64,000 bases of DNA from Paenibacillus ihbetae (lineage in GTDB: Bacteria > Bacillota > Bacilli > Paenibacillales > Paenibacillaceae), in NCBI RefSeq assembly GCF_002741055.1, contig NZ_CP016809.1, forward strand, positions 3,698,501 to 3,762,500. The letters are read 5' to 3'. The notes beneath the pieces are model-generated. The model had not been told where the DNA came from. It was given only the letters and a program-made list of their open reading frames with translations, and searched no databases. Made by a program: the position numbers and the translations under genes. Below are positions 35,154 to 45,760 of the stretch, one piece after another; the first letter of the stretch is position 1, and each line of letters opens with the position of its first letter.

Positions 35154-35915
35154 ATGCATGAATCACCGATTATTGATTTAGGTGGATTCCGTCTGGATCT
35201 ATCCGCTGTCATGATGCTGCTGGTTACAGGGATCATCGTCTTTGTGCTTGTGCGTCTGGCCGTTCGGAATCTATCTGTCGAAAACCCTTCCAAACTGCAG
35301 AACTTCATGGAATGGGTAGTGGAATTTGTGCAGGGTGTCGTAGCAAGCGCTATGGATCTGAAGAAGGGGAAGGCGTACATATCGCTGGGCCTGACTCTGA
35401 TTCTATTCATCTTCGTAGCGAACCTGCTCGGCTTGCCGTTCTCGATTATCACCGATTTGCCGGAAAACTTCGAAGTCTTCGGTATACCGATTGAGGCTAC
35501 GATCGGTCTTGAACACGGACACTACGCCCACGTCTTGTGGTGGAAGTCTCCGACAGCGGACATTTCCGTTACGGCGGGTCTTGCGATTGTCGTGTTTGTG
35601 CTCATGAACTACCTCGGCTTGAAGCTGAACCGCAAGCATTACCTGAAGCACTATATCGAACCATTCCCGATCTTCCTGCCGCTTAACATCATTGAGAACC
35701 TGGCGAAGCCGATCGCTCTCGCAATCCGGCTGTACGCGAACATTTTCGCAGGGGAAGTTCTGATCACGGTCATTCTGAAAACCGGATTCTTCGGTATTCC
35801 GTTCATGGCCGCATGGCAAGGCTTCAGTATCTTCATCGGAGCATTGCAAGCGTTTATCTTTACAATCTTGACCATGGTGTACATTTCGCAAACAACGATT
35901 CATGAAGAGCATTGA
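35154..35915 (+). CDS. atpB: F0F1 ATP synthase subunit a
   Basis: 253 aa membrane subunit that forms the proton half-channels next to the c-ring. The essential arginine is in AIRLYANIFAGEVLI near residue 190. Other helices include NFMEWVVEFVQG and LGLTLILFIFVANLLGL. ATG 35154 follows AAAGGGGTG. It is 35 bp after atpI. Confidence 0.96.
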   Translation: MHESPIIDLGGFRLDLSAVMMLLVTGIIVFVLVRLAVRNLSVENPSKLQNFMEWVVEFVQGVVASAMDLKKGKAYISLGLTLILFIFVANLLGLPFSIITDLPENFEVFGIPIEATIGLEHGHYAHVLWWKSPTADISVTAGLAIVVFVLMNYLGLKLNRKHYLKHYIEPFPIFLPLNIIENLAKPIALAIRLYANIFAGEVLITVILKTGFFGIPFMAAWQGFSIFIGALQAFIFTILTMVYISQTTIHEEH

Positions 35916-36002
35916 TTCACTCGGACGAATCCGCCGTGACAGCGGTGTTTTTCGAAAGAGATATATTTATAGCACTACCACTCTATTATGAACCAATTTT
36001 AA

Positions 36003-36230
<228 letters not shown>

Positions 36231-36325
36231 TAACAATACAACGGTTTGGCGGGGAGGGCCGATGCCATCCGCGCCTTCGTTTTGTTAGGCACCGCACTTC
36301 GTGTTGATGGAAAGGAGTGACCTCA

Positions 36326-36814
36326 ATGAACATTCTATGGGAAAATATCGTAATCACGATCATTTCGTTTATTATTCTTTACTTTTTGCTTCAAAAATTT
36401 GCGTTCAGCAAATTGTTCGGCATCATGGAGCAGCGTCGTGAGCTGGTTATGAGCCAGATGAACGAAGCGGCACAGACCCGCCAGCAGGCGGCTGCTTACG
36501 TAGAAGAGCAGAAGAAGGCACTGGAGCAAGCGCGTCAAGACGCTCACGAAATTATCGAGCGTTCCAGACAAACGAGCAACAAGCAGGCTGAGCAAATTCT
36601 GGAGCAAGCCAAGGAAGAGGCGGTTCGTCTCAAATCCGAAGCGGTCCGGGATATCGAGAACGAGAAGAAGAAGGCTGTCGAAGAGCTCCGCAGCGAGCTG
36701 GGCAGCGTTTCCGTCAAGATTGCATCCAAGCTGATTGAACGGGAAGTCAAGAACGATAAAGCACAGGAAGAACTGGTTGACCAATACCTTAAAGAGGTAG
36801 GAGGCAGACCATGA
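36326..36814 (+). CDS. atpF: F0F1 ATP synthase subunit b
   Basis: 162 aa. One N-terminal membrane helix (residues about 4-24) is followed by a long charged helix rich in Lys/Glu/Gln that forms the peripheral stalk. ATG 36326 follows AAAGGAGTG. The stop overlaps the atpH start as ATGA. Confidence 0.96.
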   Translation: MNILWENIVITIISFIILYFLLQKFAFSKLFGIMEQRRELVMSQMNEAAQTRQQAAAYVEEQKKALEQARQDAHEIIERSRQTSNKQAEQILEQAKEEAVRLKSEAVRDIENEKKKAVEELRSELGSVSVKIASKLIEREVKNDKAQEELVDQYLKEVGGRP

Positions 36815-37356
36815 GCCAAAATACAGTAGCAGCCAAGCGGTATGCGCGGGCGCTGTTCGACGTGGCGGCTCAGCAGCAGAAGGGTCTGGAAGTGGAAGCG
36901 GAATTGCGCGCCGTCGTATCGGCGATCGAAGGAGACGCGGACATTCAGAAGTTCATCTCCACGCCGAATATTCCGCTGTCCGTAAAAATGGACGTTTTGA
37001 ATCGGGCGTTAGCAGGAAAGGTTTCGCAGCCTGTGCTGAATACCATCGAGCTGCTTCTTGAAAGAGGGCGTACGGAAATGTTCGCCGAGCTTCTGAACAG
37101 CTATGTGAAGATTCAGGGTGCCAGCCTGGGAATGGCGGATGCCACAGTCTATTCTACCTACCCGCTTAGCGATCAGGAAAAAGAACAAGTAGCCACGGAA
37201 TTCGGACAGCTGGCTCAGCAGAATATCCGGGTGACCAATGTGGTAGACGAAAGCCTGCTCGGCGGCTTGAAAGTCGTAATCGGCGACAAGCTGTATGACG
37301 GAAGCCTTGCCGGCAAGCTGGAGCGTCTCGAAAAGTCTTTTAATAGACGAGCATAG
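36811..37356 (+). CDS. atpH: F0F1 ATP synthase subunit delta
   Basis: 181 aa soluble subunit linking the top of F1 to the b stalk. The N-terminal helical domain is VAAKRYARALFDVAA. The C-terminal motif DESLLGGLKVVIGDKLYDGSLAGKLERL is diagnostic. It begins in a 4-bp overlap with atpF. Confidence 0.96.
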   Translation: MSQNTVAAKRYARALFDVAAQQQKGLEVEAELRAVVSAIEGDADIQKFISTPNIPLSVKMDVLNRALAGKVSQPVLNTIELLLERGRTEMFAELLNSYVKIQGASLGMADATVYSTYPLSDQEKEQVATEFGQLAQQNIRVTNVVDESLLGGLKVVIGDKLYDGSLAGKLERLEKSFNRRA

Positions 37357-37359
37357 TAG

Positions 37360-38889
<1,530 letters not shown>

Positions 38890-38909
38890 GCTTTTGGGTA
38901 TGGCATAAG

Positions 38910-38946
38910 GAGGGGAACCGGGCGGCAAGTCCGGTATCCTCTTTCA
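38910..38946 (+). terminator. Imperfect terminator-like hairpin directly after atpA
   Basis: GGAGG...ACCGG pairs with CCGG...CCTC, followed by TTTC. It lies 21 bp after the atpA stop. It is weak, and partial read-through into atpG would be required. Confidence 0.4.
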
Positions 38947-38957
38947 TCATATGGAAT

Positions 38958-39182
38958 GTAACTTTGGCTAAAGCCAAAGCGAGCTGGATTAACAAGCAAC
39001 TTTGGTTTCAGCCAAAGTTAAGTTTACGCTTACGAAGTTAGCTTTGGCTTCGCCGAAGCTAGGTTTATGCTTACGAAGTAACTTTGGCTCCGCCAAAGTT
39101 AAGCTTATGCTTTCGAAGTTAGCTTTGGCTTCGCCAAAGCTAGGTTTATGCTTACGAAGTAACTTTGGCTCTGCCAAAGTTT
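38958..39182. repeat. Array of six hairpins between atpA and atpG
   Basis: Units start at 38958, 38996, 39037, 39078, 39118 and 39159, spaced 38-41 bp. Each has a stem of type ACTTTGGC-loop-GCCAAAGT or AGCTTTGGC-loop-GCCAAAGCT. From unit 2 the two stem types alternate, joined by a linker such as TTTATGCTTACGAA. The last stem ends 15 bp before the atpG start, next to its ribosome site. There are no variable spacers, so it is not CRISPR. Confidence 0.92.
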
Positions 39183-39197
39183 TGAGGTGGTGAAATC

Positions 39198-40058
39198 ATG
39201 GCAAGAGGATTACGTGATATTAAACGGCAAATCAAAAGTATCCAAAACACGAAGCAGATCACCAAAGCGATGGAGATGGTTGCCGCCGCCAAGCTCAGAA
39301 GAGCCCAGGAGAAAGCAACCGCCGCACTTCCGTACTCGGATAAGCTGAAAGAAGTGGTTGGCAGCATTGCCGCCGGCACCCAAGGAATCAGCCACCCGAT
39401 GCTGGAGAAACGCGAGGTGAAGAAAACCGGTTACCTCGTTATTACGTCCGACCGCGGTCTTGCCGGTGCGTCGAACTCCAACATTTTGCGTAAGGTGTCT
39501 AATTTCATTGCGGAGCGTCACCAGTCCAAGGACGAATACTGCATTTTCGTCATCGGACGCAAAGGACGCGACTACTTCCGCCGCAGAGAAATGCCGGTTG
39601 TGGAAGAGCTGACCGAATTGTCGGACAGCCCGACCTTCGGCGATATCAAAGCGATTGCGAATGCGGCTGTCGGCCAATACGAGAACGGCAAGATCGATGA
39701 GCTGTTCGTATGCTATAACCGCTTCGTTAATGCGTTGACGCAGGATCCGCAGGTCGATCAGCTTCTCCCGATGGAGAACATCGGCGGCGGCGTCTCGGTT
39801 GCGAGCTATGAATACGAGCCATCACCGGAGCGCGTGCTTGAAGTGCTTCTTCCGAAATATGCCGAAACCCTCATTTTCAGCGCGATGTTAAATGCGAAAG
39901 CAAGTGAGCTTGGCGCGAAGATGACGGCAATGGGTGCGGCTACGAAGAATGCGAGCAAGCTGATCTCGGAGCTTACCCTGACGTACAACCGTGCCCGTCA
40001 GGCAGCGATTACGCAGGAAATCTCGGAGATTGTCGCTGGTGCAAACGCGCAGCAGTAA
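39198..40058 (+). CDS. atpG: F0F1 ATP synthase subunit gamma
   Basis: 286 aa central rotor shaft. The N-terminal coiled-coil helix starts ARGLRDIKRQIKSIQNTKQITKAMEMVAAAKLRRA by family pattern, of which the DIKRQIKSIQNTKQITKAM part is diagnostic. The C-terminal helix holds NASKLISELTLTYNRARQAA. ATG 39198 follows GAGGTGG. It needs one copy per three atpA products, and the hairpin array upstream could lower its expression. Confidence 0.97.
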   Translation: MARGLRDIKRQIKSIQNTKQITKAMEMVAAAKLRRAQEKATAALPYSDKLKEVVGSIAAGTQGISHPMLEKREVKKTGYLVITSDRGLAGASNSNILRKVSNFIAERHQSKDEYCIFVIGRKGRDYFRRREMPVVEELTELSDSPTFGDIKAIANAAVGQYENGKIDELFVCYNRFVNALTQDPQVDQLLPMENIGGGVSVASYEYEPSPERVLEVLLPKYAETLIFSAMLNAKASELGAKMTAMGAATKNASKLISELTLTYNRARQAAITQEISEIVAGANAQQ

Positions 40059-40129
40059 TAGCATTGATATTTTATCGGAATCTATCGATCATGAAATATG
40101 CGGTTTAAGAAGAGCACTTGCTATAGTGA

Positions 40130-41554
<1,425 letters not shown>

Positions 41555-41581
41555 GCCGGACACCTTCGCGGGTGTATCTGA

Positions 41582-41615
41582 CCATATCGGGCTGCAGCCA
41601 TGCAGCCTGATATGG
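41582..41615 (+). other. 14-bp hairpin between atpD and atpC
   Basis: CCATATCGGGCTGC (41582-41595) pairs with GCAGCCTGATATGG (41602-41615) with one G-U and a 6-nt loop. No T-run follows, so it is more likely an mRNA-processing or stability element than a terminator. Confidence 0.75.
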
Positions 41616-41649
41616 AGTGATTCGCGGATAACGGTGAGGAGGGATGGAA

Positions 41650-42054
41650 GTGAGCACCTTTTTGTTGGAAATCGTAACACCGGACCGCGTCGTTTATTCC
41701 GAGCAAGTGAACAGTGTTACGGTGCGCGGGGTAGAAGGGGAGCTGGGCATTTTGCCTGGGCATATTCCTTTCGTAACGCCTCTTCAGATAGCTCCCGTCT
41801 ATGTGAAGATCGGCAATGAACGCACCCCGTTTGCGGTACAAGGCGGGTTCGTCGAAGTCCGCAAAGATAAGGTTGTCATCCTGGCTGAAAGCGCCGAGCG
41901 AGCGAGTGAAATCGATCGGGAGCGTGCAGAAGCCGCGAAAGAGCGCGCGCAAGCCCGCTTGAACGCCAAAGGAAGACAGGACGAAATCGACCATCGCCGC
42001 GCAGAGCTCGCTCTGCAAAGAGCGATGAACCGGATTAAGGTAACCCAAGGCTAA
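41650..42054 (+). CDS. atpC: F0F1 ATP synthase subunit epsilon
   Basis: 134 aa inhibitory rotor subunit with an N-terminal beta-barrel (TFLLEIVTPDRVVYSEQVNSV) and a C-terminal helical hairpin rich in Arg/Glu/Ala. The start is GTG 41650 with AGGAGG 7 nt upstream. ATG 41644 is too close to that site. It ends the operon. Confidence 0.95.
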   Translation: MSTFLLEIVTPDRVVYSEQVNSVTVRGVEGELGILPGHIPFVTPLQIAPVYVKIGNERTPFAVQGGFVEVRKDKVVILAESAERASEIDRERAEAAKERAQARLNAKGRQDEIDHRRAELALQRAMNRIKVTQG

Positions 42055-42058
42055 ACGT

Positions 42059-42103
42059 AAAGACAGCTTGGCTGCAATGCTATTGCAGCAGGCTGTCTTT
42101 TTT
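42059..42103 (+). terminator. Intrinsic terminator of the atp operon
   Basis: AAAGACAGC...GCTGCAA pairs with TTGCAGC...GCTGTCTTT and ends in six T. Confidence 0.95.
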
Positions 42104-42235
42104 ATTTTGTGCAAAAAGAGCAGAGAAGCTACCAAAGGTTCAAACCCAGATGCTCAGCTAAGGCTGCTACAGTTCAACCAGCAGCTAAAGTTATGAATCT
42201 ATGAAAATATGCTGGTATAAGGCACCGAATATCCA

Positions 42236-42265
42236 TAACTTTTGCTAGATTCGCAGCATAAACTG
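42236..42265 (+). promoter_or_regulatory. Possible sigma-K-type promoter
   Basis: AACT at 42236-42239, 16 nt, then GCATAAACTG at 42256-42265, one base off the gCATANNNTA consensus. It suggests late mother-cell expression of the next gene. The match is weak. Confidence 0.35.
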
Positions 42266-42295
42266 TAGCATCCAATAGGAGAGGGGGGAACTCCA

Positions 42296-42577
42296 ATGGC
42301 TATATTGCTTCCGGAACAAATATTCAATCTGGCGCCGAATGTCGGTAAATCCTATTACGAGAACCTGACAGGTGGCGATCCAGCCACCATAACCGTCAAC
42401 AACTTTTCTGAAGGGGCGGTGGCGCTCGTCATTACCCGCGTCAATGAACCGGTAACCACGTATGTCATTCCGGGATTTAACAGCCTTAGTCTCACAGTAG
42501 ACAACTTGCTGGTGGCTGCGCTTCTGACGGGAACAGTGCCTGCTTTCGGATCGATTCATATTGCTACGGCAGTATAA
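42296..42577 (+). CDS. Small beta-rich protein, possibly an S-ENA (DUF3992)-like appendage subunit
   Basis: 93 aa with an excellent ribosome site (AGGAGAGGGGGG). I do not recognise it with certainty. The body alternates short hydrophobic strands: ATITVNNF, AVALVITRV, TTYVIPGFNSLSLTVDNLLV, then a closing GSIHIATAV. That pattern resembles the jelly-roll of DUF3992 endospore-appendage subunits. The cysteine-bearing N-terminal connector of known Ena proteins is absent. A possible sigma-K promoter upstream and a good terminator downstream make it a single-gene unit. It interrupts the usual atpC-ywzB order. It could equally be another spore-surface or phage-derived beta protein. Confidence 0.6.
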   Translation: MAILLPEQIFNLAPNVGKSYYENLTGGDPATITVNNFSEGAVALVITRVNEPVTTYVIPGFNSLSLTVDNLLVAALLTGTVPAFGSIHIATAV

Positions 42578-42608
42578 TTGAAGAAATAAACAGCCGTAAT
42601 TTCTATGG

Positions 42609-42633
42609 GAACCTCGAATTGAGGTTCTTTTTT
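42609..42633 (+). terminator. Intrinsic terminator
   Basis: GAACCTC-GAATT-GAGGTTC followed by TTTTTT, 32 bp after the small beta-rich gene. Confidence 0.9.
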
Positions 42634-43228
42634 ATATACTTGAAATCATGTGACCAATGAATCAGATCAAAGGCTTTTATCATAAAAAAACGACGGGGAC
42701 AGATTTCCATAATGCGCACAAGGTAAAACGATGAACTGAAAGTAATGGATCGTTTAAACATCCCTAGGCTGCAAGCACTTGAGTGAAAGCAGCAACGTGT
42801 TTTGAGCATGCGACTGCTGTCGTCATCCGATATTTACCTATTAAGTAGGAAATAATTTTGTTGAATTATTCCAATATACGGAAAATGAATTGGTCAGAAA
42901 TGGATAATGAGTTCAAATGTAAGGGATCATACAAAAGTTTAGGATTTAGACGATTATTGAGTATTAGAGGATAAGTTGGCGAGTACAAAACGTAAAAGAT
43001 ACCAAATCCATTCATTACGATTGTACGGTGAATGTTTGTGATAGAAACGTTAAACAGGATTGCGGCTTCAGCTAACCGCATTGGACCGAACATTTAGGGC
43101 TCTTGTCGACAATCTTTATTATTTCCGAGGAAATGTCGGATAGAAAGTGCTGGATTCTTCGGTCCGGGCAAAGTATTATAGAAGAGTCGAGCCTTAACGG
43201 CAGATAATTGAAGAATGGAGGAGGGAAT
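42634..43228. other. Long intergenic region, nothing identified
   Basis: 595 bp that are AT-rich compared with the surroundings. A minus-strand frame at 42866-43093 lacks a ribosome site and any recognisable feature. I see no structured RNA or repeat here. Confidence 0.45.
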
Positions 43229-43486
43229 ATGGATCAGGATTTATCCAATTCAATTTCCGGTGCTGTAGGGGTTAACGGATTATTATCCATTGTCGTTTCC
43301 CTGGCTTGCATTGCGTTGTCGTGGTGGGCGTTACAACATCTGAAACTGGATTTGGTCGTCCGACATCCGAAGGGACCGCAGGGGAAGCTGCTGCATCTGC
43401 TGCTAGCCATCGTACTAGGACGCTTTGTTGCTGAATTTCTAATTGACTATATTACATGGAGTCAAATGATCCGATATATGCTTTAA
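43229..43486 (+). CDS. ywzB: DUF1146 membrane protein (YwzB-like)
   Basis: 85 aa with two hydrophobic helices (about residues 13-35 and 55-73). The segments SLACIALSWWALQHLKLD and LLLAIVLGRFVAEFLIDY fit DUF1146. The function is unknown. ATG 43229 follows GGAGGAGGG. It lies between atpC and murA, its place in B. subtilis too. Confidence 0.85.
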   Translation: MDQDLSNSISGAVGVNGLLSIVVSLACIALSWWALQHLKLDLVVRHPKGPQGKLLHLLLAIVLGRFVAEFLIDYITWSQMIRYML

Positions 43487-43937
43487 AGCGAGAGTGAACC
43501 GCGTATCATCATCAAGCTTAGGGGACGAATTTTTGAACCGTACATAAGGTTGGGTATTTGTAAATATCTCCCCCTGTTTGAATGGTTGTACGAATGGTTA
43601 TATCTCTGTTAGGTTGCTTGAAGAAGATGTCGAATAAACACATTTTATTATGTGAACACTGAGGTTAAGGATTTGATCGGGCGGACGATATGACTTCCGG
43701 ACTATCTTGTTCTCCCGGCAATGGTTACACATTGACAATTGTATGTCAGTCGTGGTACCTTTCGATAGGTCCATACTGCGGATAACAGATGTGTCTTGGA
43801 GTGCATCATGAGTTTTCAGTTCCTGGACTAAACGCCGTATCAGATGTCATAAATAGTTCAAAGATCGCTTGTTTAGCGGAAAATAACAATGATAAGATGA
43901 AATTTAGGTAATTAGCAAGGAAATGCACTTCAAGTGC
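43487..43937. other. Intergenic region upstream of murA
   Basis: 451 bp before a dispersed repeat. No gene is credible and no clear promoter was found. It probably holds the murA promoter. Confidence 0.4.
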
Positions 43938-44025
43938 GAGTTCAAAAAGTCGGCTTTTCAAGATTCGATGCCGAGTTGCTTCTTGTTTCACTTCGTGATC
44001 AAAAGACGATTTTTTGAACAACCTC
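43938..44025. repeat. Dispersed inverted-repeat element, short copy (88 bp)
   Basis: Bounded by GAGTTCAAAAAGTCGG at 43938-43953 and CGATTTTTTGAACAACCTC at 44007-44025. The interior AAGATTCGATGCCGAG and CTTCGTGATC match the copies at 9413 and 47332, but the palindrome-rich middle is missing. It lies 42 bp before murA. Confidence 0.85.
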
Positions 44026-44067
44026 TACAAATATGCTTGAGGAATATTATGGACGCGGAGGGAAACC

Positions 44068-45417
44068 ATGATGAGCAAATTTATCGTCCGCGGTGGCAAA
44101 AGACTGACCGGAAGCGTCAAAGTCAGCGGAGCAAAAAATTCAGTTCTTCCGATCATCGCTGCCTCTCTACTAGGGGAAGTTGGGGAAAGTGTTATTATTG
44201 ACGCTCCTCCTCTTGACGATGTAATTACAATCAGTAAAGTATTGGAGTCGCTTGGTGCAGGCATTACATATCAGGATGAAGTCATTCGTGTGAATGCAGA
44301 GCACATAACGACATGTGAAGCACCGTATGAGTGGGTGCGGAAGATGCGGGCGTCTTTTTTGGTCATGGGACCTTTGCTTGCACGCTGCGGACAAACCCGG
44401 ATTTCTCTTCCGGGGGGCTGCGCGATTGGCACAAGACCGATCGATCAGCATTTAAAAGGATTTGAAGCACTCGGGGCAGAGATCAGCCTCGGACAAGGAT
44501 ATATCGAAGCAAAGAGCAACGGCAAGCTTCGCGGCGCGAAGATATATCTGGACGTCGCTAGCGTAGGGGCAACGGAAAATATTATGATGGCCGCGACCTT
44601 GGCCGAAGGTGTCACGGTTATCGAAAATGCGGCGAAAGAGCCGGAAATTGTCGATTTGGCGAATTACTTGAATGCCATGGGCGCCAAAGTTCGCGGTGCC
44701 GGAACCGGGATTATCCGGATCGAGGGAGTCGAACAGCTGCACGGCGTGAAGCATCATGTTATACCGGACCGGATTGAGGCAGGCACGTTTATGGTGGCCG
44801 CTGCGATTACCGGAGGAGATGTGTACGTCGAGGGAGCAATTGCGGATCATTTGGGGCCTGTGATCTCCAAAATGGAGGAGATGGGCGTTACGATCCTGCC
44901 GGATGAGAACGGGATTCGCGTTATTGCGGACAAACCGCTGAAATCGGTAGACGTTAAGACGCTGCCTTATCCTGGCTTCCCAACGGATATGCAGTCCCAG
45001 ATGATGGCGCTTCTGCTGGTGTCGGAAGGTACAAGTGTTGTAACGGAGACCGTATTTGAGAACCGCTTCATGCATGTGGATGAGTTCCAGCTGATGAATG
45101 CGGAGATCAAGGTTGAGGGACGCTCAGCGATCGTGACCGGCGGAGCTAAGCTGAAGGGAGCCAAGGTGACCGCTACGGATTTGCGTGCGGGAGCTGCTCT
45201 GATCCTGGCCGGTCTGGTATCGGAAGGGACGACAGAGGTCGGCGGCGTTCAGCATATCGACCGCGGGTATGTCAATTTGGCCGAGAAGCTGTCGGGCCTT
45301 GGCGCAGACATCTGGAGAATTTCCACAGAGGAGCCGGTCACCGAGAAGGCTTCGATGAAGCCTGCGGACGATGCGGAAGACAGCAAGCTGTTTAACGTGC
45401 AGCCTACTTGGGCGTAA
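44068..45417 (+). CDS. murA: UDP-N-acetylglucosamine 1-carboxyvinyltransferase
   Basis: 449 aa cytoplasmic enzyme for the first committed step of peptidoglycan synthesis, transferring enolpyruvate from PEP. The fosfomycin-target cysteine is in [18 protein letters not shown] near residue 117. The N-terminal [24 protein letters not shown] and [13 protein letters not shown] are also diagnostic. The C-terminus is longer than usual, with about 20 hydrophilic residues. ATG 44068 follows GGAGGG, and ATG 44071 is possible. It precedes spoIID as in B. subtilis. Confidence 0.96.
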   Translation: MMSKFIVRGGKRLTGSVKVSGAKNSVLPIIAASLLGEVGESVIIDAPPLDDVITISKVLESLGAGITYQDEVIRVNAEHITTCEAPYEWVRKMRASFLVMGPLLARCGQTRISLPGGCAIGTRPIDQHLKGFEALGAEISLGQGYIEAKSNGKLRGAKIYLDVASVGATENIMMAATLAEGVTVIENAAKEPEIVDLANYLNAMGAKVRGAGTGIIRIEGVEQLHGVKHHVIPDRIEAGTFMVAAAITGGDVYVEGAIADHLGPVISKMEEMGVTILPDENGIRVIADKPLKSVDVKTLPYPGFPTDMQSQMMALLLVSEGTSVVTETVFENRFMHVDEFQLMNAEIKVEGRSAIVTGGAKLKGAKVTATDLRAGAALILAGLVSEGTTEVGGVQHIDRGYVNLAEKLSGLGADIWRISTEEPVTEKASMKPADDAEDSKLFNVQPTWA

Positions 45418-45478
45418 TCACTTCGTTTTGTGAAGACTCTCGAATTCAAGACTCATGAATTTAATATGGGGTAACAAA

Positions 45479-45509
45479 TGGCTTTGCCTTTAGGGGCAAG
45501 GCCATTTTT
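45479..45509 (+). terminator. Intrinsic terminator of murA
   Basis: ATGGC.TTGCC pairs with GGCAA.GCCAT and runs into TTTTT. Confidence 0.88.
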
Positions 45510-45760
45510 GTTTTGTCCGCCAAAAGTCCGGCAAACCGGGAAAGACGCTTGGTAGTGATCGCAGCTGCAGTTAACGCGCAAGGATTATCTAGGAATGGCT
45601 TGGGATGGGAGCAAAAATCAACAGCTTACTCACCCAATCAGGTCGCCCTCCATTTCTCTCAGAACAGTTCTAGCAATTCCTTTCGTCTCATACAGATAAA
45701 GTAGAACGTACGAAAGGTAGAAACGAATGCTGGAAGAGCGATGTCAGGAGGGAAACGCAG
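45510..45760. other. Upstream region of spoIID
   Basis: CATACAGAT near 45690 is a poor sigma-E-like -10. No convincing promoter could be fixed. A clear ribosome site (AGGAGGG) ends the region. Confidence 0.35.

Noticed and set aside
38958..39182. Possible CRISPR array between atpA and atpG
   Set aside because: The supposed spacers are nearly identical, the repeats are short hairpins, and no cas genes are present.
42866..43093. 75-codon minus-strand frame between the small beta-rich gene and ywzB
   Set aside because: No ribosome site, no family features, and it lies in AT-rich intergenic DNA where such frames occur by chance.
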